Shown here piece by piece: positions 1-6,431 of a stretch of DNA of 27,315 bases. The position numbers and the translations under genes are program-made. The notes beneath the pieces are model-generated. The model saw only the letters and a program-made list of their open reading frames with translations, made no database searches and was not told the DNA's origin. Source of the stretch: Candidatus Kerfeldbacteria bacterium CG08_land_8_20_14_0_20_43_14 (GTDB taxonomy: Bacteria > Patescibacteriota > Patescibacteriia > PEXW01); assembly GCA_002774575.1 (NCBI GenBank), contig PEXW01000067.1, forward strand, positions 1-27,315. Reading direction: 5' to 3'. Numbering within the stretch: the first letter of the stretch is position 1; each line of letters begins with the position of its first letter.

Positions 1-449
1 AGGAGATATTGAGTGATGTTTTTTCATATGCCCACACGTTAATTGGTCTAGACCGTCGTGTCTAGTATATGGGGGTCAATTCAGCCTTGACAGAGCCGCT
101 GGACTTTTACTCATTTCAGCCGGAATCATAATCAAAAAAAAGAAAGAGGCGGGATGTTTTTTACATCCTTGGCGGCCTCTGTTTAGAAACATACAGCATT
201 TATCTGCGCGATGTAATTTTCATTATCCTCCAGATTATTTTCACGATGGCAGCTATTTACGATCTAATAAAAGTCCAGCGGCTGCGGGATGAAAAACAAT
301 TTGACTCTTTTAATTAGCGTCTGTAAACAAGCTTCACCAAAACAAAAAACTCGACTATACTTAGTTTATATGACTGGAGGACAAATATTCGTAGTTTTAT
401 TCTTGATAATAGTGCTGGGCATACTTTACCTGGCCACCCGAAAAAGCTT
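1..449. other. Intergenic stretch without a conventional gene
   Basis: I see no convincing protein gene longer than about 30 codons here, no tRNA and no rRNA. The stretch holds a small hairpin (CTAGAC at 48-53 with GTCTAG at 60-65), a long-range 16-bp inverted repeat with an internal hairpin (94-283), and a 27-codon hydrophobic reading frame (370-453); the last two are listed separately. The left edge may be the flank of a gene outside the window. Confidence 0.6.
94..283. repeat. 16-bp perfect inverted repeat enclosing a hairpin (ncRNA or MITE-like candidate)
   Basis: AGCCGCTGGACTTTTA at 94-109 is the exact reverse complement of 268-283, enclosing 158 nt. Inside, AGAGGC (145-150) pairs with GCCTCT (175-180), and GGATGT (152-157) pairs with ACATCC (163-168), giving a two-step hairpin. 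ATCTG/CAGAT in the right half could form another arm. The layout fits either a folded small RNA closed by a long stem or a small non-autonomous element with terminal inverted repeats. No target-site duplication is visible at the outer ends, and I do not recognise tmRNA, RNase P, SRP or 6S RNA signatures. Confidence 0.45.
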
Positions 450-453
450 TTAA
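370..453 (+). CDS. Possible 27-residue single-membrane-span peptide
   Basis: An ATG frame of 27 codons encodes a short polar start (MTGGQ), about 18 hydrophobic residues (FVVLFLIIVLGILYLA) and a basic end (TRKSF), the plan of a tiny bitopic membrane peptide. A weak promoter-like pair, TTCACC (333-338) and TATACT (356-361) with 17-bp spacing, would start transcription almost at the ATG, giving a leaderless message; no Shine-Dalgarno is visible. Its stop overlaps the stop of the converging exonuclease gene by three bases. Such short hydrophobic frames also arise by chance, and I recognise no family. Confidence 0.3.
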   Translation: MTGGQIFVVLFLIIVLGILYLATRKSF

Positions 454-983
454 GTTTTCCCGTTTTTAGCCCGCTCAATCAGTTTCCAGAAAACTTCGCG
501 GGTTGTTTCCACATCCGCTTTAGCCCGGTGAGCAAGGGGCTGTGGCACTTTTAAGTAGGCGGCGACTTTTTCCAGACTGTAGCTTGGCATCAAAAGATAA
601 CGCCTGGCTTGACTTAGGGTATCAACCGGCTGATTTTGCAATAAAGGCATCCCCAGCCTTTTTAAATGGGCATTAATAAAGCCCAGGTCAAAATTGATAT
701 TATGACCGACAATCGGCGCTTGGCCGATAAATTTTACCAATTCAGGAAATACTTCAGAGCCTGGCCTGCCTTCCACGGCCAAAAGCGCGTTGGAAATACC
801 GTGGACTTTTTCGGTTGCCGCGTCAATAATACGATTGGTTGCCACCAAACTAATATACTCGCTGATGACTTCCCGGCCTTGAATTTTTTGAGCTGCGACC
901 TCGATGATTTCATGGCCATCTTCGGGCTTTAACCCCGTAGTTTCCACATCTAAAACCACTAGGACCTGCTGTAATTCTGTCAT
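450..983 (-). CDS. DEDDh 3'-5' exonuclease (DnaQ/PolC epsilon-like)
   Basis: Predicted metal-dependent 3'-5' exonuclease of the RNase H fold, acting on DNA ends in proofreading or repair. From the chosen ATG (MTELQQV) the protein is 177 residues. Exo I is VLDVETTG with Asp12 and Glu14, Exo II is VGHNINFD with Asp99, and Exo III is HRAKAD with His152 and Asp157, so all five DEDDh residues are present. The frame is open 42 codons further upstream, but that extension is unlike the family and runs through the intergenic region, so I reject it. It is a stand-alone domain with no polymerase or UvrC-like fusion, transcribed divergently from dnaB. It could be a PolIII epsilon subunit or a general exonuclease; sequence alone does not decide. 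Confidence 0.88.
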   Translation of the reverse strand: MTELQQVLVVLDVETTGLKPEDGHEIIEVAAQKIQGREVISEYISLVATNRIIDAATEKVHGISNALLAVEGRPGSEVFPELVKFIGQAPIVGHNINFDLGFINAHLKRLGMPLLQNQPVDTLSQARRYLLMPSYSLEKVAAYLKVPQPLAHRAKADVETTREVFWKLIERAKNGKT

Positions 984-1187
984 AGGAAACCAGCATATCA
1001 TAAAACCGGCAAAAAGTGGAAAAACTGGGGAGATTTCCAGACTTGCTATGAATAAGCAGGCTGGGTAAGATAATGAACGCCCCCTCTCAATACAGCTACG
1101 GGGTATCACTAATAACTAATATTTGTTCATTCTCCGTAGCTTCTCCTCTTCCTATTTTTCTCCAGAGCAAGCTCCTGGGATATTGCG

Positions 1188-1194
1188 AAGGAGA
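1188..1194 (+). promoter_or_regulatory. Shine-Dalgarno of dnaB
   Basis: AAGGAGA lies 10 nt before the dnaB ATG. It is one of the few clear Shine-Dalgarno sites in the window and contrasts with the ribosomal genes, which lack one. It also shows that the organism's 16S rRNA should carry a normal anti-SD. Confidence 0.7.
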
Positions 1195-1204
1195 ATAAAA
1201 CCCT

Positions 1205-2587
1205 ATGCCCAGCCCCCAGCTAAATCCAATTGATAAAATCCCGCCTCAAAACCTTGAAGCCGAGCAAGCGCTGCTAGGCTCACTTTTAATCGATAAAGAC
1301 GCAATTATCAAGGTCGCGGATATTTTACGAACCGAAGATTTTTACCGCGATATCCATGGCTGGATTTATGAAGCCATGCGGGATTTGTATGAAGCGCACG
1401 AGCCGATTGATGTGGTCAGCCTTTCCAGCCGCCTGGAAGATAAAAAACAGCTGGAAAAAATCGGCGGCATGAGCACTTTGACCTCCCTGGCCAATACCGT
1501 GCCCACGGCCAGCAATGTCATCAATTACGCCAACATTGTTCAAAAAAAAGCCACCTTACGCAGGCTTTTGTCCGCTGCTTCGGAAATCAGCAGTATTGGT
1601 TATCAGGAAGAAGAGGATGTTGAAAAATTACTGGACGAAGCCGAGCAATCAATTTTCTCGGTCTCGCAAAGATACTTAAGGCAGAATTTCATACCCATTC
1701 GCTCGGTTTTATCCGAGGCTTTTGACCGCATTGATGAATTACACAAAGGCGCTGGCAAACTCCGCGGCATAACCAGCGGCTTTCCGGACATTGACCGGCT
1801 TTTGGCTGGCTTTCAAAAAAGCGATTTAATCATTGTGGCGGCCAGACCTAGTATGGGTAAAACCACCCTGGCTTTGGATTTTGCCAGGCACGCCGCAATT
1901 AACTCTGCAATCCCCGTTGGCCTTTTCTCCTTGGAAATGTCTAAAGAACAATTAGTAGATCGGATGCTCTGCGCTGAAGCGGGTGTGGATTTGTGGAAAA
2001 TGCGAACCGGCCGACTTTCAGACAGACCAGAAGATAATGATTTTCCAAAAATCGGGCATGCCATGGGTGTTTTAAGCGAAGCTCCGATTTTTATTGATGA
2101 TTCTGCCACCAGCAATGTCATGATGATGCGGACCAAAGCCAGACGTTTGCAAGCCGAGCATGGGCTGGGCATGATTGTGGTTGACTATCTGCAGTTGATG
2201 GAAGGCCGCTCTGGCATTGAAAACCGGGTTCAGGAAGTAGCGGAAATCACCCGCGGCTTAAAAGCCATTGCCCGCGAACTAAACATACCGGTTGTTGCCT
2301 TATCCCAATTATCCCGAGCTGTGGAAAATCGCGAAAGGAAAATTCCCCAGCTGGCTGATCTACGGGAATCAGGCTCTATTGAACAAGACGCGGATGTAGT
2401 TATGTTTATCTATAGGCCTGCCATGTATGACCGAGATATTGATCCATTAAAAAAGAATGCCGCGGAGATCCACATTGCCAAGCACCGCAATGGCCCGACC
2501 GGACATGTGGATTTAATCTTTAATGAAAATAAAGTCAGGTTCGAAAGTAAGGCTGATGAAGAAATCACTGGCCAGCCGCCAGCCTAA
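1205..2587 (+). CDS. Replicative DNA helicase DnaB
   Basis: Hexameric 5'-3' helicase that unwinds DNA at the replication fork, interacting with primase. At 460 residues it has the standard two-domain layout: an N-terminal helical domain (about 15-115, NLEAEQALLGSLLID) and a RecA-like ATPase domain (about 188-455). Walker A is ARPSMGKTT (213-221), Walker B is VVDYLQL (325-331), the SQLSR motif is at 367-371, and the KHRNGPTG arginine-finger region is at 426-433. No intein interrupts the ATPase motifs. It heads a plus-strand cluster with ybaB and recR, so replication and recombination genes sit together. Its SD is strong. Confidence 0.97.
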   Translation: MPSPQLNPIDKIPPQNLEAEQALLGSLLIDKDAIIKVADILRTEDFYRDIHGWIYEAMRDLYEAHEPIDVVSLSSRLEDKKQLEKIGGMSTLTSLANTVPTASNVINYANIVQKKATLRRLLSAASEISSIGYQEEEDVEKLLDEAEQSIFSVSQRYLRQNFIPIRSVLSEAFDRIDELHKGAGKLRGITSGFPDIDRLLAGFQKSDLIIVAARPSMGKTTLALDFARHAAINSAIPVGLFSLEMSKEQLVDRMLCAEAGVDLWKMRTGRLSDRPEDNDFPKIGHAMGVLSEAPIFIDDSATSNVMMMRTKARRLQAEHGLGMIVVDYLQLMEGRSGIENRVQEVAEITRGLKAIARELNIPVVALSQLSRAVENRERKIPQLADLRESGSIEQDADVVMFIYRPAMYDRDIDPLKKNAAEIHIAKHRNGPTGHVDLIFNENKVRFESKADEEITGQPPA

Positions 2588-2613
2588 TAAATTATTATTA
2601 ATTTTATAAACAT

Positions 2614-2907
2614 ATGTTTGAAAAACTAAAGCAAATTAAAGACTACCGCAGCCAAGCTAAAAAAATCCAAAGCGCGCTAAAAGAAGAAAGCGTCGAGGGC
2701 AGCGGCGCCTGGGGAAAAGTAAAAATTTCCATGGATGGCAATCAGAATGTTGATGAAGTTAAAATTGACCCGGAAATGCTTTCACCAAACCGGCAGAATG
2801 ACCTGCAAAAAGCCGTGCAAGAAGCCGTGAATGACGCCATCAAAAAAGCCCAGCATAAGATGGCCAAAAAAGTAAAAGACATGGGCGGTCTGCCGAATTT
2901 GGGGTAA
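2614..2907 (+). CDS. YbaB/EbfC family nucleoid-associated protein
   Basis: Small 97-residue DNA-binding protein of the YbaB/EbfC family, which dimerises and binds DNA as a nucleoid-associated factor. Visible signs are the amphipathic N-terminal helix (MFEKLKQIKDYRSQAKKIQ), the central strand region with VKISMDGNQNVDEVKIDPE, and a C-terminal helix ending in the family-typical MGGLP segment. It lies 26 nt after dnaB and 9 nt before recR. The ybaB-recR pairing is very widespread in bacteria, usually after dnaX; here dnaB takes that place. The length is slightly below the usual 100-110 residues. Confidence 0.92.
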   Translation: MFEKLKQIKDYRSQAKKIQSALKEESVEGSGAWGKVKISMDGNQNVDEVKIDPEMLSPNRQNDLQKAVQEAVNDAIKKAQHKMAKKVKDMGGLPNLG

Positions 2908-2916
2908 AATTAGCGC

Positions 2917-3522
2917 ATGCCCGTATACGCCGATAGCCTCCAAAATTTAATTAATTTGCTTAATCGCCTGCCAGGCATTGGACCCAAGTCTGCCGAAAGA
3001 TTGGCTTTTTTTATAGTTAAAATGAGTGATGACGAGCGGCAGCAATTAATTAAGGCCTTAATGGAAGTCAAAAGCGGAATCAAGCAGTGCGCCATTTGCG
3101 GACAGTGGAATTCCAACAGCCCATGTAAAATCTGCGGGGATGCAAAGCGGGATCATTCCTTTTTGTCCGTGGTGGCCGAAACCCAGGACCTGGCCGCAGT
3201 TGAAAGAACCAATGAATTTCACGGCATTTACCATGTTTTAGGCGGAACCTTAAACCCTTTAACCGGCATTACAGCTGATGATTTAAACATTAAAAGCCTG
3301 CTGGCCAGACTGCAAAAAAATCAACCAGCAATAAAAGAAGTCATTTTCGCGCTTAATCCGGATGTGGAAGGCGAAACCACCATACTGTATTTGGCTAAAA
3401 TTCTCAAGCCTTTTAAAATCAAACTGACTCGTTTAGCGCGAGGCCTGCCTTTGGGCGCGGACTTGGAATACGCGGATGAAGTAACTTTGGCCGATGCCTT
3501 TAAAGGCCGCCGAACGCTTTAA
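2917..3522 (+). CDS. Recombination mediator RecR
   Basis: RecR forms a ring-shaped clamp that, with RecO, helps load RecA onto SSB-coated gaps. The 201-residue protein has the standard domain order: helix-hairpin-helix (LPGIGPKSAERLA, about 18-30), a four-cysteine zinc finger (Cys58, Cys61, Cys70, Cys73) and a Toprim domain starting near 82 (LSVVAETQDLAAVERT). The C-terminal region contains the RLARGLPLGADLEYADEVTL stretch typical of the family. It directly follows ybaB and precedes a hypothetical gene by 11 nt, consistent with one transcript from dnaB. No gene for RecO is in the window. Confidence 0.96.
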   Translation: MPVYADSLQNLINLLNRLPGIGPKSAERLAFFIVKMSDDERQQLIKALMEVKSGIKQCAICGQWNSNSPCKICGDAKRDHSFLSVVAETQDLAAVERTNEFHGIYHVLGGTLNPLTGITADDLNIKSLLARLQKNQPAIKEVIFALNPDVEGETTILYLAKILKPFKIKLTRLARGLPLGADLEYADEVTLADAFKGRRTL

Positions 3523-3533
3523 ATTAAAAACTT

Positions 3534-4580
3534 ATGCCTATTGAAGCCCATACTTCTCAACCAGCCCCCGGCGAAATTGAAAGAGTTTCGGTTTCAGAAG
3601 CTGAAGAAAAAACTCCGGAGCTTTTTGATATTAGTGAATTTCAGCTGCCAAAGACCGATTATCAAATTCCCGTAGCCACGGCTTTGAAAATACAAAGTCT
3701 GGAACAATCCCTGCGGGAAACCTATGCAGATGCCAAAGGCAAATCTGAAAATCTTTCCGAATTGGAAAAGAAGCCAGAGCAGGCAAAGAATGTTTGGCAA
3801 ATTGAACAGCAGGCCGATAAATTAATTTATCGAGATGAACGAGGTCAAGCCCAGGAAATTTCCTTTGGCGAATTGCTGACCGACGGTGAATGGGGCCTGC
3901 AATATTATTTTGATAAAAGCGTTACTGATGAAATCAAGTTGGAATACCTGAAGGCTGAAGCCCAGAGAAAAATGCATGCTGGTTACAATAAAGCCTTACT
4001 GCTCCAAGAGCTTGCTAATCCGGATTTGGATGAATACAAAAGGACCGGCTACCAAGCTATGCTGGATGATATGGAATCAGGCCAGGAACATTTCGGTTTG
4101 CAGATTGAAAAAGCGGTGAAAAACTTTTTTAAAAAAATTTCCATAGACCATCAGTTTTTTGAAGTTTACGACACGGATGTGAAAAAAGACATGCGGGACA
4201 AAATCGACTTCATTTTAGCTAATGTTCATCACTTGCAAGGCGTGGCAGTGGAAGAAGACCCGAATGCCAAAAAAGAAATTGATGTGCAATTCACCACCAA
4301 CCTTTCACCGGAAAATATCTGGAATAAAAGTTCCCAGTTGCAAAGAGCCAGAGAACATTCCAAAACAGAGTCAACTGATGCTATCCAGGCTTTAATCAAA
4401 ATGGACGGCCGAAATTTCAGATTTTCCCAAAACCGCTGGGCAGCCAAAAAAACTCCGGGCGGACCTGATAAGGCTTGGCGCGCCGGAACTAAATGGGAAC
4501 TTTTTCAACAAGCCATGCGAAAATTCCTCAAGCCTGAAGAAATCGACGCCTATTGGACAATGCTGAATAAGAAAAAATAG
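3534..4580 (+). CDS. Hypothetical protein with possible PD-(D/E)XK-like core
   Basis: I do not recognise this 348-residue protein as a named family. Residues 1-45 are acidic and probably disordered; 46-100 look helical. The middle part carries a pattern that could be a PD-(D/E)XK fold: a helix with Glu192 in GLQIEKAVKNFF, a strand with Asp222/Asp225 in DKIDFIL, and a following strand with Asp250-x-Gln252 in EIDVQFTT, where Gln would replace the usual Lys. The C-terminus is basic and aromatic (RFSQNRWAAKK). It follows recR by 11 nt, so a DNA-related job is plausible, but that is inference. No signal peptide or membrane span is seen, and no terminator is obvious after it. Confidence 0.7.
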   Translation: MPIEAHTSQPAPGEIERVSVSEAEEKTPELFDISEFQLPKTDYQIPVATALKIQSLEQSLRETYADAKGKSENLSELEKKPEQAKNVWQIEQQADKLIYRDERGQAQEISFGELLTDGEWGLQYYFDKSVTDEIKLEYLKAEAQRKMHAGYNKALLLQELANPDLDEYKRTGYQAMLDDMESGQEHFGLQIEKAVKNFFKKISIDHQFFEVYDTDVKKDMRDKIDFILANVHHLQGVAVEEDPNAKKEIDVQFTTNLSPENIWNKSSQLQRAREHSKTESTDAIQALIKMDGRNFRFSQNRWAAKKTPGGPDKAWRAGTKWELFQQAMRKFLKPEEIDAYWTMLNKKK

Positions 4581-4667
4581 AGTCTGGGTTTGGGTGTAGA
4601 ACAACACAACAAACTTCGAATTACGAATAAGTACGAACATACGAATTAAGTATTAATTGTTCTATCC

Positions 4668-4787
4668 ATTCGTACATTTCCCGCCACCCGCCTGCCGAGA
4701 CGACATGTCGGGCAGGTCTTTAAAATATTCAATAAGTAGGCGGGACCCCGCCGTATGGCGGTGGCGTATAAATTCGTAGTTTCGTAG
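4668..4787. repeat. 120-nt palindrome-rich repeat, copy A
   Basis: Aligns without gaps to the reverse complement of 23546-23665, with about 10 differences in 120 by eye. It contains two hairpin blocks: CCTGCCGAGACGACATGTCG followed by GGCAGG, and GGCGGGACCCCGCC followed by CCGCCGTATGGCGG. The ends are ATTCGTACATT and TTTCGTAG, and both flanks carry further TACGAA/TTCGTA motifs (4622-4645 and 4773-4807). It lies between a plus-strand hypothetical gene and the 3' end of rplU, with no gene inside. Confidence 0.85.
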
Positions 4788-4867
4788 GGCTCTACTCGTA
4801 ATTCGTAGACTATTTTACAACTAAAACGACCAATGACAACCAATGTTGGGCATTGTTAAATCAAAAA

Positions 4868-5179
4868 TTAGATTTTTACAACCTTCACTTCGGTAAATAA
4901 CTGCCGATGACCGATTTTGCGATGCTTTCTGGTCTTGGCTTTGTAAGTTTCCACATAAAGCTTTTTGCCCAAGCCCTGTTTGATTATTTCCGCGCCAACC
5001 GCCACTCCGCTAATATAGGGCTGGCCGACTTTAAGTTCTTTGTCGTCAGAAACCATTAAAACTTGATCAAATTTAACTTTAGCCTTTTCTTCACCAGGCA
5101 ATCTTTCAACTTTTAAAGTCTGGCCTTCTTTGACTAGGTACTGCTTACCGCCGGTTTTGATGACTGCGAATTTTGACAT
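4868..5179 (-). CDS. Ribosomal protein bL21
   Basis: Large-subunit protein bL21, which binds 23S rRNA. It is 103 residues, the usual length, with the family start FAVIKTGGKQYLVKEGQ, the KVKFDQVLMV strand and the C-terminal YKAKTRKHRKIGHRQ basic motif. In most bacteria rplU is followed by rpmA (bL27) and often obg; neither follows here, and the downstream sequence is the 120-nt repeat. It has its own predicted promoter (TTGACC, 17 bp, TATTCT), whose -35 box is the edge of the inverted-repeat element at 5239-5340. The leader before the ATG is AT-rich without an SD. Confidence 0.96.
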   Translation of the reverse strand: MSKFAVIKTGGKQYLVKEGQTLKVERLPGEEKAKVKFDQVLMVSDDKELKVGQPYISGVAVGAEIIKQGLGKKLYVETYKAKTRKHRKIGHRQLFTEVKVVKI

Positions 5180-5209
5180 AAAAAATAAGACTTAAATCGA
5201 AGTAGATGC

Positions 5210-5238
5210 AGAATAACATCCCCTTGCCTTTAGGTCAA
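5210..5238 (-). promoter_or_regulatory. Predicted sigma70-type promoter of rplU
   Basis: Read on the minus strand, TTGACC (5238-5233) and TATTCT (5215-5210) are separated by 17 bp, about 31 nt before the rplU start. The TTGA of the -35 box is the outer direct repeat of the adjacent MITE-like element. Confidence 0.65.
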
Positions 5239-5344
5239 CCCCGCACCACTTTCCATTAAAGCATTCCTTAATAATATAAATATTTATCATAAAAAATATC
5301 TTCAACTATTTTTTAAATTTATTTTGGAAAGTGGTGGGGGTCAA
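5235..5344. mobile_element. MITE-like inverted-repeat element, copy 1
   Basis: A 102-nt element (5239-5340) begins with CCCCGCACCACTTTCCA and ends with TGGAAAGTGGTGGGGG, the reverse complement except for one missing base. It is flanked on both sides by the direct repeat TCAA (5235-5238 and 5341-5344). The interior is very AT-rich and codes for nothing. The same ends and TCAA flanks recur at 25119-25233 around a different interior. The element ends seven bases from the DUF192 stop codon. Confidence 0.75.
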
Positions 5345-5350
5345 CCCGTT

Positions 5351-5842
5351 TTAAAACCACTTGTCAAAAGTAATATCAACGCTATCCCCGATCTGCCAAG
5401 AGGACGCGGCTCCTGCATAAACTTCTAAAACATATTGAACCGGGGATTTTGGTTGAACTTTAGGGGGCTCAGCGTTTTTGGCTGGCGGCGAAACACTCCT
5501 GGATATATCAACGATTTTACTGCCATTAATCCAGACAATATCCAGCGGAACCAACATGTCTTTCATCCAAAATTCATAAATTCCTGGTTTGTCAAAAACA
5601 AAAAGCATACCTTTTTCTCGGGGCAATTTTTTCCGATTGCTTAAGCCCTTAGCCTTGGCTCTGTCTGATCTGGCGACTTCCACTTTAAAAACCTGGCCTC
5701 GATTTTCCACCTTGGCCGATTTGCCCAGAATTCTCTGAAAATAATAGGGCGTATAGTCTGAAATTTCATGGCCGCCAACAGCCCAGGCAAGGGCTATTAA
5801 CAACACTCCAACTATGACAAAGGTTGATAGGCTTTTGTTCAT
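5351..5842 (-). CDS. DUF192 family membrane-anchored/secreted protein
   Basis: A 163-residue protein of the DUF192 family, whose function is not established. Residues 5-22 are a hydrophobic segment (LSTFVIVGVLLIALAWAV) acting as an uncleaved anchor or signal sequence, so the domain should face outward. The DUF192 core is clear: RAKGLSNRKKLPREKGMLFV at about 63-82, then FWMKDMLVPLDIVWI, and VLEVYAG near the C-terminus. A proline-rich insertion (PPAKNAEPPKVQPKSP) interrupts the distal part. It is transcribed toward rplU but separated from it by the MITE-like element. Its upstream region is shared with the promoter of the divergent hypothetical gene at 5939. Confidence 0.9.
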   Translation of the reverse strand: MNKSLSTFVIVGVLLIALAWAVGGHEISDYTPYYFQRILGKSAKVENRGQVFKVEVARSDRAKAKGLSNRKKLPREKGMLFVFDKPGIYEFWMKDMLVPLDIVWINGSKIVDISRSVSPPAKNAEPPKVQPKSPVQYVLEVYAGAASSWQIGDSVDITFDKWF

Positions 5843-5854
5843 AAAAACAGGGTC

Positions 5855-5883
5855 TTGACTAAATTATCAACTGAATTTACAAT
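5855..5883 (+). promoter_or_regulatory. Predicted sigma70 promoter of the hypothetical gene at 5939
   Basis: TTGACT (5855-5860) and TACAAT (5878-5883) are spaced by exactly 17 bp, giving a start near 5890 and a leader of about 50 nt. It is one of the best promoter matches in the window. Confidence 0.75.
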
Positions 5884-5938
5884 AGATCGTTAAGGATAAA
5901 ACCGCAACTTTAAAACCAAAAAAGGAAAGGATTCCAAA

Positions 5939-6370
5939 ATGTCACCAACGCCAGAAGAATCAACTGGACTGGATGATCTAAGGAGCGATTTGCTAGGCAA
6001 GCTCCAGGCTTTAGAAACCGAGCTACTGTCAGACGGATTTGACAAGAGCGCCGTTATTGAGATCTTAAGGCAGATCTTAAAAATTCCGAGCTGCAAAGAC
6101 CACACTACACAATGCCTGCTTTCAGCAATAACATTTCAAACTGCGTTATTCGACCAGGATGAAAAAAACAGAGATTGGTATGATAAGTGGCTGGATATTT
6201 TAGATGAGTTTGATAATATACTCCAGCCAGATTGCAACAAACAGGCGGCAATCAATACCAATGGGGTGAAATCGGCCATAGCCATTGGCAAACAGATCCG
6301 AGAAAAATACAATGATGAAGAACCAACCGCGAGAAGAGACTTCATCTTTGGAGAGGTATTCAAAAAATAA
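5939..6370 (+). CDS. Hypothetical acidic helical protein
   Basis: I recognise no family for this 143-residue protein. It looks cytosolic, acidic and mostly helical: no signal peptide or membrane span, a likely heptad-like helix over LDDLRSDLLGKLQALETELL (11-30), and three cysteines (52, 59, 99), of which Cys52/Cys59 are close together. The start is secured by a strong Shine-Dalgarno (GGAAAGGA, 7 nt before the ATG). The gene has its own near-consensus promoter and its own Rho-independent terminator, and sits alone on the plus strand between two minus-strand genes. That autonomy suggests a conditionally or highly expressed orphan gene. Confidence 0.75.
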   Translation: MSPTPEESTGLDDLRSDLLGKLQALETELLSDGFDKSAVIEILRQILKIPSCKDHTTQCLLSAITFQTALFDQDEKNRDWYDKWLDILDEFDNILQPDCNKQAAINTNGVKSAIAIGKQIREKYNDEEPTARRDFIFGEVFKK

Positions 6371-6399
6371 AAATTGAATCTTAACCCCTAAACCTTATT

Positions 6400-6431
6400 A
6401 GACCCATCTTTAATTGATGGGTCTTTTTTTT
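6400..6431 (+). terminator. Rho-independent terminator after the hypothetical gene
   Basis: AGACCCATC (6400-6408), a 7-nt loop and GATGGGTCT (6416-6424) form a 9-bp stem followed by eight T (6424-6431). The opposing glycosyltransferase gene ends inside the loop, at 6410. On the minus strand the stem is not followed by a T tract, so it serves the plus-strand gene. Confidence 0.9.

Noticed and set aside
71..79. Third copy of the MITE-like element (GGGGGTCAA)
   Set aside because: Only nine bases match the element edge; the GAAAGTGGTG arm and the partner end are missing.
983..1109. 42-residue N-terminal extension of the exonuclease
   Set aside because: It is unlike the family, lies in the dnaB intergenic region, and the internal ATG places the Exo I motif at the usual distance from the start.
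1094..1141. AGCTACGG/CCGTAGCT inverted repeat before dnaB
   Set aside because: Only 8 bp, with a 32-nt loop and no promoter alignment; could easily be chance.
6400..6431. Terminator for the minus-strand adk-map-ruvX-glycosyltransferase operon
   Set aside because: On the minus strand the stem is followed by TAATAAGG, not a T tract, and the gene's stop lies within the loop.
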